From contig CAMZAM010000017.1 of the NCBI GenBank assembly GCA_947304185.1, positions 1 to 52,113 on the forward strand: a stretch of 52,113 bases of DNA, in the 5' to 3' direction. This document shows positions 1-7,425 of the stretch, piece by piece. Numbering within the stretch: position 1 is the stretch's first letter; the number at the start of each line of letters is the position of its first letter. Under the pieces are notes generated by a model that searched no databases, had not been told where the DNA came from, and saw nothing but the letters and a program-made list of their open reading frames with translations. This DNA comes from an uncultured Bacteroidales bacterium (GTDB taxonomy: Bacteria; Bacteroidota; Bacteroidia; Bacteroidales; F082). The position numbers were made by a program, and so were the translations under genes.

Positions 1-198
1 TGCGCCAGCGCACAACGCGACGGTTTCTTCACCGACTGGGAATATGAAGACAGGAATTTGGGCGACAACAACGGCCTCGCGATGCCTACCACACCCATCG
101 GCTCGTCCTTAAACAGCAGCGCCGCGCCTCTCGGCAGCGGTTTGCTAATACTCACAGCGTTAGGAGGCTGTTATGCTTTAATCAGAAAGAAGCAATAA
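1..198 (+). CDS. C-terminal end of a protein with a membrane-anchor/sorting-like tail (partial)
   Basis: Open from the first base in frame 1 to a TAA at 196-198, so only the last 65 residues are visible and the start lies outside the window. The visible part is polar and Gly/Asn/Ser-rich, then gives PLGSG, a hydrophobic stretch (about 15 residues, LLILTALGGCYAL) and a basic end (IRKKQ). This tripartite pattern (short motif, membrane segment, positive tail) is what C-terminal sorting or anchoring signals look like, and suggests a surface or exported protein. No catalytic domain is visible. A second in-frame TAA follows directly and a terminator lies at 208-233. The function of the missing part is unknown. 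Confidence 0.6.
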   Translation, partial: CASAQRDGFFTDWEYEDRNLGDNNGLAMPTTPIGSSLNSSAAPLGSGLLILTALGGCYALIRKKQ

Positions 199-204
199 TA
201 AACG

Positions 205-238
205 AGAAAGGGACGCCGTACACGACGTCCCTTCTTTT
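205..238. terminator. Bidirectional intrinsic terminator between convergent genes
   Basis: Arms AAGGGACG (208-215) and CGTCCCTT (226-233) are perfect complements around a 10-base loop, followed by a T-rich tail. It lies between the partial rightward gene ending at 198 and arcA ending at 262, and could serve both. Confidence 0.75.
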
Positions 239-240
239 AT

Positions 241-264
241 CTTTTAACTTTCAACTTTTAACTA
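241..264 (-). repeat. Heptamer array at the arcA stop codon
   Basis: Read on the minus strand: TAG stop, then TTAAAAG, TTGAAAG, TTAAAAG with exact 7-base period. It belongs to the same class as the arrays at 1554-1595, 30599-30632 and 36113-36207. Confidence 0.7.
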
Positions 265-1503
265 CCATTCTACTGCTTGTCGCACCAACGGCATCGTCAT
301 GCATCGGGCACCGCCGCCTCCGCGTGAGAGCTCGTTGCCTTCGAAAGCGACCACACAACGTTTGTAGTCGTCAACACTGACTTTGCCTGATGCCACGTCG
401 GCGGCTTTCAAGACCTCAAAACCATTTTTGTTCAACGCTTCTATTGTGTTGTAATTTCTGGCATATCCGAGAACCTTGCCTGGAGCGAATGCAAAGAAAT
501 TAGCACCACTGTGCCACTGCTCGCGCGGACCAAAATACTCATCACCACCACCACAGAAAATAGGTTCAAGATGCATTCCGAGCTTGTCCAACGCCTCAAC
601 GAGGTTATTTTCCTCACGGATCTTGGTGTATTTATGCCCATTCACCTCGTAATGTGTAGTCTTGAATTCTTCACCCATAATCACCGGCTTATACACCATA
701 CAACGGTCTTTGTCGAGCAAGGTGAACACCATGTCGAGATGTATAAAAGAGTCAGGCTGCAAAGGCAGTTCCTGTGTGATGAGATGACGCACGCCACCCA
801 GACTTCTCAGATGTTCGAGCAACGACTGCACGCCTTCGTTGCTTGTACGGGCGCCACAGCCACTTAAAATGATGTCGTGACGGGCAATCTCAACGTCGCC
901 GCCTTCAACAGAACCTCTGCCATCCATGCTGTAACGGTCGACAGGATTCACCGCTTCTACGTCGATAATGTTGGAATGCTGGAAAATAGCGTTCCAGATG
1001 AGAGTTTCACGATCGCGGACATCAGTGGCCATCTTGCTCACCATAACCTTGTTATACATCGTAAACGAAGCGTCACGCATGAAAAACAGATTCGGGATAG
1101 GAGGGAAGATGAAGCGTTCTTTCAGACCTTTGTTGTCGTAACCCTCGATGAGAGCTGTCGCCAGATTCTCTGGGTCGAACTCAAGCAGCATCTCTTTTAG
1201 ATATGCAAGATTCTCACGTTCGCAGATGCTCATGATGAGATTCCGCTTAACGTCATCATCTTTAAGAATATCAATAAGTAAATCCTTGAAATGCAATACG
1301 TTAGTGACTCTTTGCAGACTTCCTTCAAAGTCCCTGTAGTTCTCCATCGCCTCACGATAGTTCAAGATGTCACTGAAAAGGAATTTGTGCGCGTTTTCCG
1401 GGGTCATATGCTCGATTTCCTTACCTGGAGCGTGCAATATGACATATTCTAGTTTACCAATTTCTGATTCAACACACGGTTTTACGCATCGAAAATAATC
1501 CAT
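262..1503 (-). CDS. arcA: Arginine deiminase
   Basis: Hydrolyses L-arginine to citrulline and ammonia in the cytoplasm, the first step of the arginine deiminase energy pathway. The 413 residues fit the family length (about 400-420). Visible family features are FMRDASF (141-147, the FxRDP-like guanidino-binding motif with Ala for Pro), EGGD (200-203), SFIHLD (252-257, His/Asp of the active site) and GGGARCMTMP near the C-terminus, with Cys401 as the predicted nucleophile. It stands alone: no ornithine carbamoyltransferase, carbamate kinase or antiporter is adjacent, so citrulline would be handled from elsewhere. The ATG at 1501-1503 lies 23 bases downstream of a TATCTTTG promoter element. The stop TAG runs directly into a heptamer array. 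Confidence 0.93.
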   Translation of the reverse strand: MDYFRCVKPCVESEIGKLEYVILHAPGKEIEHMTPENAHKFLFSDILNYREAMENYRDFEGSLQRVTNVLHFKDLLIDILKDDDVKRNLIMSICERENLAYLKEMLLEFDPENLATALIEGYDNKGLKERFIFPPIPNLFFMRDASFTMYNKVMVSKMATDVRDRETLIWNAIFQHSNIIDVEAVNPVDRYSMDGRGSVEGGDVEIARHDIILSGCGARTSNEGVQSLLEHLRSLGGVRHLITQELPLQPDSFIHLDMVFTLLDKDRCMVYKPVIMGEEFKTTHYEVNGHKYTKIREENNLVEALDKLGMHLEPIFCGGGDEYFGPREQWHSGANFFAFAPGKVLGYARNYNTIEALNKNGFEVLKAADVASGKVSVDDYKRCVVAFEGNELSRGGGGARCMTMPLVRQAVEW

Positions 1504-1526
1504 ATAATCTTATTTTAATCAATCTG

Positions 1527-1534
1527 CAAAGATA
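1527..1534 (-). promoter_or_regulatory. Bacteroidota -7 promoter element for arcA
   Basis: TATCTTTG on the minus strand followed by CAG, matching the TAnnTTTG -7 consensus of the phylum. No convincing -33 TTTG was found. Confidence 0.6.
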
Positions 1535-1553
1535 CAACTTTTTTTGAAAAAAA

Positions 1554-1595
1554 GAAAAACTCTTTTAACTTTTCTCTTTTAACTTTTAACTAATA
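1554..1595 (-). repeat. Heptamer array at the proX stop codon, identical to a copy at 36166-36207
   Basis: On the minus strand the TAG stop is followed by TTAAAAG, TTAAAAG, AGAAAAG, TTAAAAG. The 42 bases 1554-1595 are identical to 36166-36207, including the last Tyr codon of both genes, although the genes themselves are unrelated. Confidence 0.8.
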
Positions 1596-2105
1596 GAGTT
1601 CTATGAACTCATAACCATTTCCCATAACATCCAAAAACTTCACTAAATCAGTGGTTTTAATAACGCATGTTCCAGTATTGTCATTCGGATGAAAACTGAT
1701 GTACTCACGATCGAGCAGATTCTTGTCGAGATACAGATAAACATGATGTTCCACATCGTTGATGATGCCGAAAGGAGAGACGCTGCCTGGCTTCAAGCCG
1801 AGATATTTGTCCATTCTCGCTTCCGATGCAAAACTCAACTTTCCTTGTTTCAGACGATGCTCCAGATCATGAATCGCGAGTTGCTGCATACAATCGAAAA
1901 TCACCAGATAATGGCGGTTTCCCTTGTGATTTCTGAAAAAGAGATTCTTACAATGCGTCCACTCAAACTTGCCCCAGTAATTCAACGCATCCTCAATAGT
2001 CGGCAACGCCGGATGAAATATCAGCTTAAACGGAATCCCCAACTCATTGAGCTTGTCAACGACCTTCTTCTGCCGTTCTGATAACTCGTTATTTATCTCT
2101 GTCAT
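1590..2105 (-). CDS. proX: Prolyl-tRNA editing protein (YbaK/ProX family)
   Basis: Trans-editing deacylase that removes Ala (or Cys) wrongly attached to tRNA-Pro, protecting translation fidelity in the cytoplasm. The 171-residue length and the sequence match the stand-alone ProX form: the CKNLFFRNHKGNRHYLVIF block with its conserved Lys in the first half, and LGLKPGSVSPFGIIND around residues 103-118, where the GxVSPFG loop forms the substrate pocket. The ATG at 2103-2105 is the first plausible start. It lies downstream of qmcA on the same strand, separated by a palindromic repeat (2119-2223), so co-transcription is possible but unproven. Family assignment is secure. Whether it edits Ala- or Cys-tRNA cannot be told here. 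Confidence 0.88.
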   Translation of the reverse strand: MTEINNELSERQKKVVDKLNELGIPFKLIFHPALPTIEDALNYWGKFEWTHCKNLFFRNHKGNRHYLVIFDCMQQLAIHDLEHRLKQGKLSFASEARMDKYLGLKPGSVSPFGIINDVEHHVYLYLDKNLLDREYISFHPNDNTGTCVIKTTDLVKFLDVMGNGYEFIELY

Positions 2106-2118
2106 TACACATTTTTTT

Positions 2119-2223
2119 CGTCATTTCGAGCGTAACGTAGTGGAGTCGAGAAATCTCATATATCAGTTATGTTGTTATTTATTTGAGATTTCTCCATTCC
2201 GCTTCGCTTCAGTCGAAATGACG
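2119..2223. repeat. CGTCATTTCGA palindromic intergenic repeat, full copy
   Basis: Outer arms CGTCATTTCGA (2119-2129) and TCGAAATGACG (2213-2223) are perfect complements. Inner arms GAGAAATCTCA (2148-2158) and TGAGATTTCTC (2184-2194) are also perfect complements. It fills the gap between proX and qmcA. Related copies are at 28930-28969 (half) and 29682-29804 (full, interrupted). Confidence 0.85.
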
Positions 2224-2229
2224 GGGTTG

Positions 2230-3198
2230 CTATTTAAACATCTCCTTAATCCCTCCGATGCTTCCGAGCATATTGGTCGCCTCGTACGGGATATACACGG
2301 TCTTGTTGTCCTTGCCGCTGGTCATCTCCTTCAACGTCTCGATGTACTTGGTGGCCAAAAGATATGTCGCCGGGTCGGTCTTCGTCGCCTGTATGGCATC
2401 TGCGACGAGCTGGATAGCCTTAGCTTCAGCTTCTGCCTGCATAATCTTGGCTTTTGCCACACCTTCAGCTTCGAGCAAGGTCGACTGTTTAACAGCTTCA
2501 GCCTTGTTGATTTGCGATGTTTTCTCACCTTCAGAATTCAAAATCGCTGACGCTTTTTCACCTTCGGCTTTCAAGATCTCGGCACGACGGTTACGCTCAG
2601 CCTGCATCTGCTTCTCCATCGCCTGACGTACTGTCTCGGGAGGTGTAATATCTTGAAGCTCAACACGATTTACCTTCACGCCCCATTTGTTTGTCGCATC
2701 ATCCAACACTGCACGAAGCTTGGCGTTGATGGTGTCGCGCGAGGTCAACGTCTCATCGAGTTCCAGCTCGCCAATGACATTACGTAACGTCGTCTGTGTA
2801 AGCTTTTCAATGGCATTCGGAAGGTTGTCAATCTCATACACCGACTTTATCGGGTCCACAATCTGGAAATACAGCAAAGCGTTGATTTCTGTCGTGACGT
2901 TATCTTTTGTGATTACATTCTGCTTCGGGAAGTCGTACACCTGCTCACGAAGGTCGATCTTCGCCGTTTCGCTCATCCTCACGACCTGACGTCCCTGATA
3001 GCCTTCCACCACCTTTCTTGTCACTATGATTTTCGGCCGGTCGATGATAGGCCATATGATATTCAAACCTGCTGGAAGCACTTTGTGGAACTTGCCGAGG
3101 CGTTCGATGACTCTTGTCTCTGACTGCGGGACGACTTTCAAGCCCGCCAAAGCGAAGATTATAACTATCGCTGCTATTACAATTACTACGTAAATCAT
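2230..3198 (-). CDS. qmcA: SPFH/Band 7 (stomatin-like) membrane protein, QmcA type
   Basis: Scaffold protein of the SPFH superfamily, anchored in the inner membrane and thought to organise membrane microdomains or assist membrane protein quality control. One N-terminal membrane segment (about residues 2-20) is followed by the Band 7 domain (VVPQSETRVIERLGKFHKVL onward, to about residue 180), then a long charged, Ala/Glu/Lys-rich coiled-coil region (about 190-270) and a C-terminal part with YIETLKEM. The 322-residue length is normal for YbbK/QmcA. It starts 2 bases after the NfeD-like gene, the classic NfeD-SPFH gene pair, so the two very likely form one transcript and one complex. Confidence 0.9.
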   Translation of the reverse strand: MIYVVIVIAAIVIIFALAGLKVVPQSETRVIERLGKFHKVLPAGLNIIWPIIDRPKIIVTRKVVEGYQGRQVVRMSETAKIDLREQVYDFPKQNVITKDNVTTEINALLYFQIVDPIKSVYEIDNLPNAIEKLTQTTLRNVIGELELDETLTSRDTINAKLRAVLDDATNKWGVKVNRVELQDITPPETVRQAMEKQMQAERNRRAEILKAEGEKASAILNSEGEKTSQINKAEAVKQSTLLEAEGVAKAKIMQAEAEAKAIQLVADAIQATKTDPATYLLATKYIETLKEMTSGKDNKTVYIPYEATNMLGSIGGIKEMFK

Positions 3199-3200
3199 GA

Positions 3201-3638
3201 TTACAGTTTTTTTACGGTTAAAATTATGCTTTCGTATGATATAATCTGGACTTTCTCGCCGACTTCGGCCGCTGTCCCGTTGTCAGTCGCTGCTTTCCAG
3301 TCGTCGCCGTCGAGTTTCACGCGACCGTAGCCGCCTTCCTCAATGCGCTCAGTCACCACCGCCATCTTGCCGATGATGTTGTCCATGTTGGTTTTCACGT
3401 TGCTGTCGTTGGTCTTTTTGTCGATTATTTTCATCACGAAAGGACGTATGAAGATAAAAGCCAAGAATGTGCCGATGGCGAATGCCACAATCTGCCACGT
3501 GAGCGATACGTCGCATGCCGCCAAAATCGCGCTGCAGACACAACCTACTGAAAAGCAAGCCACTGCAAAGCCGCTGGTGCAAATCTCAATAACGATAAAC
3601 ACCGCCGCTATCAACAACCAAATCTGCCAAACTGTCAT
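3201..3638 (-). CDS. NfeD-like membrane protein (YbbJ family), partner of the SPFH protein
   Basis: Small membrane protein of 145 residues. Two to three hydrophobic segments occupy about residues 4-75 (WQIWLLIAAVFIVIEI and later stretches), followed by a C-terminal OB-fold-like domain (MAVVTERIEEGGYGRVKLDGDDW) of the NfeD C-terminal type. This is the short, protease-less NfeD form that always accompanies a Band 7 protein, and qmcA indeed follows after 2 bases. The start ATG at 3636-3638 is 33 bases from a predicted transcription start. The exact biochemical role of this family is not established. Confidence 0.85.
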   Translation of the reverse strand: MTVWQIWLLIAAVFIVIEICTSGFAVACFSVGCVCSAILAACDVSLTWQIVAFAIGTFLAFIFIRPFVMKIIDKKTNDSNVKTNMDNIIGKMAVVTERIEEGGYGRVKLDGDDWKAATDNGTAAEVGEKVQIISYESIILTVKKL

Positions 3639-3675
3639 AGTTATTTAGTTTAAGAGTTTATAAGTTTGAACATTG

Positions 3676-3683
3676 CAAAGATA
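3676..3683 (-). promoter_or_regulatory. -7 promoter element for the nfeD-qmcA operon
   Basis: TATCTTTG followed by CA on the minus strand, 38 bases upstream of the NfeD start codon. Confidence 0.6.
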
Positions 3684-3706
3684 CAAAATTCAAAATAAAA
3701 TCAAAA

Positions 3707-4588
3707 TTAAATTTCAAAATTTTTTGGTATAGGCGTCTCAAATTTTAAATCTTCACCCGTTATCGGATGAATGAAACACAGCTTATAAGCGTGAAGCCCC
3801 AAACGTCCGATCTTATCGTCACCGTCGCCGTATTTCGGGTCACCGACAACCGGGAAACCTATATCCTGCAGGTGAACACGTATCTGATTCTTACGTCCTG
3901 TATCCAATCTCAACTCAACCAACGAATAACCATTCGACACCTTTATTAATTTATAGTGCGTCGTCGCGAACTTTCCGCCATTGTCGGTCTTGCTTGAATA
4001 CGTCACAAACTGCGCATTATCCTTGAGCCATGAACTTATCGCGCCTTCTGTTTTGCGCATCTCTCCATGCACCAGTGCCACATAACGGCGGTCATAAACC
4101 GTCTTTTTCCAGTCTTCCTCAAACTTCAACGCCACTTTCTTGTCTTTTGCGAAAAGAAGAAGCCCCGAAGTATCTCTGTCCAACCGATGTATCGTATGTG
4201 CATGACAACGCTGATGATTTGCCTCAAGATATTGATTCAGAATGCCTTGCACCGTCTCTTCATCGGGATGAGACGAGTTGCACAAGATGCCGCTGCGTTT
4301 TTCAACAACAAAAAGATACTGATCTTCATAAACAATCCTAACCCAATGACTCTTAAACGGCTCACTCGTCTGGTTACGCCCGATCTTCACTTCCATGCCA
4401 GGCTGAAGCTCGAAATCATGCTTCGTCACCTTCTTGCCGTCGACGGATATGGAGCCACTCGTAAGGATATTCTTAGCCTTGTTGCGACTGATGCCATTCA
4501 TCTTCTTCATCACGAAAGGCAAAAGCGTGTCGGCCTCCAACACCTTGAATATCAAATCCTTAGGTTTGTTATCTTTTTTGTTTTGCAT
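3707..4588 (-). CDS. RluA/RluD-family pseudouridine synthase
   Basis: Converts specific uridines in rRNA or tRNA to pseudouridine. An N-terminal S4 RNA-binding domain (about residues 18-85, ISRNKAKNILTSGSISVDGK) precedes the catalytic domain with the hallmark HRLDRDTSGLLLF (about 133-145), whose second Asp is the catalytic residue. The C-terminal region has LDTGRKNQIRVHL and GDPKYG, also conserved. The 293-residue length fits. The family has several members per genome (RluC, RluD, others) and the target base cannot be assigned from sequence alone. It is divergent from transketolase, with its own -7 element at 4606-4613 and a predicted leader of about 12 bases. Confidence 0.9.
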   Translation of the reverse strand: MQNKKDNKPKDLIFKVLEADTLLPFVMKKMNGISRNKAKNILTSGSISVDGKKVTKHDFELQPGMEVKIGRNQTSEPFKSHWVRIVYEDQYLFVVEKRSGILCNSSHPDEETVQGILNQYLEANHQRCHAHTIHRLDRDTSGLLLFAKDKKVALKFEEDWKKTVYDRRYVALVHGEMRKTEGAISSWLKDNAQFVTYSSKTDNGGKFATTHYKLIKVSNGYSLVELRLDTGRKNQIRVHLQDIGFPVVGDPKYGDGDDKIGRLGLHAYKLCFIHPITGEDLKFETPIPKNFEI

Positions 4589-4605
4589 TGAAAAATTTAT
4601 TTACA

Positions 4606-4613
4606 CAAAAATA
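4606..4613 (-). promoter_or_regulatory. -7 promoter element for the pseudouridine synthase gene
   Basis: TATTTTTG on the minus strand, 17 bases upstream of the ATG. Confidence 0.5.
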
Positions 4614-4645
4614 TTAAAATTTTTTCAAACTTTAAGAAAAATGTT

Positions 4646-4653
4646 TAAATTTG
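4646..4653 (+). promoter_or_regulatory. -7 promoter element for the transketolase operon
   Basis: TAAATTTG followed by CAG, 39 bases upstream of the first transketolase gene. Confidence 0.55.
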
Positions 4654-4692
4654 CAGAAGAAAACGAATTAATCACATTACTCTGATAATATT

Positions 4693-5535
4693 ATGACTAT
4701 CAATGAATTAAAAGATGTTGCGTCGCAAGTCAGACGTGATATTATCCGTATGGTTCATGGTTGTCAGTCGGGACATCCGGGCGGCTCGCTGGGCGCCACC
4801 GACATCGTGACGGCCTTGTATTTCGACCAGATGCAAATCGACCCGAAGCATTTCAAGATGGATGGGGCAGGTGAGGATATGTTCTTCCTTTCGAACGGTC
4901 ACATCAGCCCGATGCTGTATAGCATCCTAGCTCGCCGCGGATACTTCCCTGTGGCCGAGCTCGCCACCTTCCGTCGCTTGGGAACACGTCTTCAGGGGCA
5001 TCCAACTCCTGTCGAAGGTCTGCCTGGCATCCGTGTGGCCAGTGGCTCGCTCGGCCAAGGTCTCTCAGTGGCAGCAGGCGTAGCACAGGCTAAGAAACTC
5101 AACGGCGACAACCATCTCGTGTTTTGCCTCATGGGCGACGGCGAGCAGGAAGAAGGTCAGATCTGGGAAGCCGCAATGTACGCTCCGGCAAAGAATGTCG
5201 ACAACCTTGTAGCTATCGTCGATTACAACAAGAAACAGATCGACGGACCTACCGACGACGTGATGAACCTCGGTGACCTCCGTGCAAAGTACGAGTCATT
5301 CGGCTGGAAAGTGTACGAATGCAACGGCAACGACATGCAACAAATCGTTGATACTCTTAATATTACACGTAAGAACGCCCACAAAGGACAGGCTCAGGTC
5401 ATCCTGGCACACACCGAGATGGGTATGGGTGTCGACTTCATGATGGGAACACATAAATGGCACGGCACGCCACCTAACGACGAACAAGCCGCGAACGCAT
5501 TGAGTCAGTTAAAAGAAACATTAGGAGATTATTGA
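4693..5535 (+). CDS. Transketolase, N-terminal (thiamine diphosphate-binding) subunit
   Basis: N-terminal half of a two-gene transketolase, which moves two-carbon ketol units between sugar phosphates in the non-oxidative pentose phosphate pathway. The 280 residues carry the ThDP-binding GDGEQEEGQIWEA motif (about 149-161) with VDYNKKQIDGPTDD behind it, and HPGGSLGATDI near the N-terminus. The pyrimidine-binding and C-terminal domains are absent here and supplied by the next gene, so this is a natural split, not a truncation: both halves keep clean starts and stops. The stop TGA at 5533-5535 is 2 bases before the next ATG. The two products should form an alpha2beta2-type enzyme. Confidence 0.92.
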   Translation: MTINELKDVASQVRRDIIRMVHGCQSGHPGGSLGATDIVTALYFDQMQIDPKHFKMDGAGEDMFFLSNGHISPMLYSILARRGYFPVAELATFRRLGTRLQGHPTPVEGLPGIRVASGSLGQGLSVAAGVAQAKKLNGDNHLVFCLMGDGEQEEGQIWEAAMYAPAKNVDNLVAIVDYNKKQIDGPTDDVMNLGDLRAKYESFGWKVYECNGNDMQQIVDTLNITRKNAHKGQAQVILAHTEMGMGVDFMMGTHKWHGTPPNDEQAANALSQLKETLGDY

Positions 5536-5537
5536 TT

Positions 5538-6488
5538 ATGAAGATAGAAGTTCAGAATTACAAAGATACAAGAAGCGGCTTCGGCGACGGTTTGCTCGAG
5601 GCCGGAAAGCGTAACCCTAAGGTTGTCGGTCTCACCGCCGACCTCACAGGCTCACTGAAGATGGGTGACTTTGCCAAGGCATTCCCTGAAAGGTTCTTCC
5701 AAGTCGGCATCGCTGAAGCTAACATGGTGGGAATAGCAGCAGGATTAGCCATCGGCGGCTACATACCGTTCACCGGAACATTTGCCAATTTCTCATCGGC
5801 ACGTATCTACGACCAAATCCGTATGGTGGTGGCATATTCCAACAAAAACGTGAAGATCGCTGCATCGCACGCCGGTGTCACACTCGGCGAAGACGGCGCT
5901 ACACACCAGACCCTCGAAGATGTAGGTATGATGAAGATGTTGCCTAATATGACAGTCTTGGTACCTTGCGATTATAACCAGACAAAGGCTGCAACAATCG
6001 CCGCTGCCGAGCATGACGGCCCAGTTTACCTCCGTTTCGGTCGTCCGAAAGTGGCAAACTTCACTCCAGCCGACGAGCCATTTATAATAGGTAAGGCCCA
6101 GATGATCCAGGAAGGCACCGACGTGTCAATCTTCGCCTGCGGTCATCTCGTGTGGAAAGCTATCGAAGCGCTCCCAATCTTGAAGGAGATTGGCATCAAT
6201 GCTGAATTGATTAACATCCACACTATCAAGCCGTTAGATGTAGAGGCAGTGCTTAAATCAGTGGCTAAGACAGGCTGCGTGGTGACAGCTGAAGAGCACA
6301 TGCGCAACGGCGGTCTCGGCGACAGCATCGCACAGGTTCTGGCACTTAACAACCCTAAACCAATCGAGATGGTCGCCGTCGACGACGTCTTCGGTCAGAG
6401 CGGTACACCTGACGAACTGCTGAAACACTATCATCTGGACACTCCAGACATTGTCGAGGCAGTGAAGAAAGCTGTTGCTAGAAAATAA
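5538..6488 (+). CDS. Transketolase, C-terminal subunit
   Basis: Second half of the split transketolase (316 residues): the pyrimidine-binding domain with RFFQVGIAEANMVGIAAGLA (the Glu of this block activates ThDP) and then the C-terminal transketolase domain (GQSGTPDELLKHYHL at the end). Although the frame is open from a TTG at 5532, the ATG at 5538 is the better start: it lies 2 bases after the upstream stop and about 10 bases downstream of an AGGAG ribosome binding site (5523-5527). The gene ends at a strong terminator (6491-6518). Co-transcription with the N-terminal subunit is almost certain. Confidence 0.92.
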   Translation: MKIEVQNYKDTRSGFGDGLLEAGKRNPKVVGLTADLTGSLKMGDFAKAFPERFFQVGIAEANMVGIAAGLAIGGYIPFTGTFANFSSARIYDQIRMVVAYSNKNVKIAASHAGVTLGEDGATHQTLEDVGMMKMLPNMTVLVPCDYNQTKAATIAAAEHDGPVYLRFGRPKVANFTPADEPFIIGKAQMIQEGTDVSIFACGHLVWKAIEALPILKEIGINAELINIHTIKPLDVEAVLKSVAKTGCVVTAEEHMRNGGLGDSIAQVLALNNPKPIEMVAVDDVFGQSGTPDELLKHYHLDTPDIVEAVKKAVARK

Positions 6489-6519
6489 AAAAAGGACGTC
6501 ACATGACGTCCTTTTTTTG
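6486..6519. terminator. Bidirectional intrinsic terminator
   Basis: Arms AGGACGTCA and TGACGTCCT (about 6493-6512) form a near-perfect hairpin with a run of A on the left and a run of T on the right. It ends the transketolase operon and, read leftward, the tRNA transcript. Confidence 0.85.
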
Positions 6520-6593
6520 TAGCGGGATCGAGAATTGAACTCGAGACCTCCGGGTTATGAATCCGACGCTCTAACCAACTGAGCTACCCCGCC
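6520..6593 (-). tRNA. tRNA with CAU anticodon, probably tRNA-Met (elongator)
   Basis: A 74-base cloverleaf on the minus strand. The acceptor stem GGCGGGG pairs with TCCCGCT (first pair G-U), D arm GCTC/GAGC, anticodon loop TTCATAA, T arm TCGAG TTCAATT CTCGA, discriminator A. The anticodon stem has one weak pair (A31-C39). No CCA is encoded. CAU could also mark tRNA-Ile2 (lysidine-modified), so Met is the likely but not proven identity. It is unlikely to be the initiator because the first acceptor pair can form a wobble pair. Confidence 0.88.
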
Positions 6594-6693
6594 GTTTTCG
6601 GAGTGCAAAAATACATCTTTTTCAAATACCCCCAACATTTTTTTTCATAATTTTTATTTTTTTATTTTTCGAAGCACATATTAGAAAAATATG

Positions 6694-6701
6694 TATCTTT
6701 G
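6694..6701 (+). promoter_or_regulatory. -7 promoter element for the DUF1573 gene
   Basis: TATCTTTG, 32 bases upstream of the ATG at 6733. Confidence 0.6.
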
Positions 6702-6732
6702 TAGGTTGAAATAATTATAAAATTCATAAACC

Positions 6733-7404
6733 ATGAAAAAGTTATTTGTATTGTTAAGCGCACTGTTCCTCATGGGATCGGTCACTTTTGCTCAGACTGA
6801 AAAAACTGTCAAAACAGACAATAAAAAAGCAAAGATCGAAACATCTGAAAAGCAAGTAAAGACTGAGAAACAAGTTAAAACTGAAAACGAGGTTAAGTTC
6901 AATAAAGAATTGAAAACACAACCAGTCGATAATAAATCAAAGGTTGTAACAAAAGGGAAAAGTGAAAAGCCGGTAAACCTTCAAGACAGCAAAAAAGCCG
7001 ATGCTGAAGAGGCAGCTCAAAATGAAAGTGGCGCAGAAATCACATTTAAAGAGACAAATCATGATTTCGGCAACATCCCGTTCAAAGGCAATGGCAGCTA
7101 CGAATTTGTTTTCGTTAACACCGGAACAGAACCTCTTATTTTAACCCAACCTAAATCATCATGCGGATGCACAGTGCCGGAATGGCCAAAACAGCCAATT
7201 CTGCCAGGTGAATCCAACGTCATCAAGGTGACTTACAAGAACACCGACCGTCCAGGCAACTTCAACAAATATGTCACAGTGTACTCAAACGCTGTCATCA
7301 ACAAAGAAGTGAAGCTCCATATCAAAGGTACTGTGCTGCCGGAACCTACCGACGCATCACCATTGAATAACGGTGGAATCAACTCACCAGTGAAGAATAA
7401 TTAA
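6733..7404 (+). CDS. Secreted DUF1573 protein with a Lys/Glu-rich linker
   Basis: Exported protein of 223 residues. The signal peptide is clear (MKKLFVLLSALFLMGSVTFA, cleavage after residue 20). Residues 21-95 form a strongly charged, low-complexity segment with repeats of EKQVKTE. The rest (about 98-205) is a DUF1573 immunoglobulin-like domain: EITFKETNHDFGNIPFKG, SSCGCTVPEWP with its paired Cys, then VTYKNTDRPGNFNKYVTV. DUF1573 proteins are abundant in Bacteroidota envelopes but have no fixed function. The gene has its own promoter; the aminotransferase follows after 21 bases and may be co-transcribed, although no functional link is apparent. Confidence 0.85.
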   Translation: MKKLFVLLSALFLMGSVTFAQTEKTVKTDNKKAKIETSEKQVKTEKQVKTENEVKFNKELKTQPVDNKSKVVTKGKSEKPVNLQDSKKADAEEAAQNESGAEITFKETNHDFGNIPFKGNGSYEFVFVNTGTEPLILTQPKSSCGCTVPEWPKQPILPGESNVIKVTYKNTDRPGNFNKYVTVYSNAVINKEVKLHIKGTVLPEPTDASPLNNGGINSPVKNN

Positions 7405-7425
7405 AATTAACACCTAATTAATATT

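Noticed and set aside
4693..6488. Frameshifted transketolase gene
   Set aside because: The two halves have proper starts, a ribosome binding site for the second and intact domain borders; two-gene transketolases are common in anaerobes.
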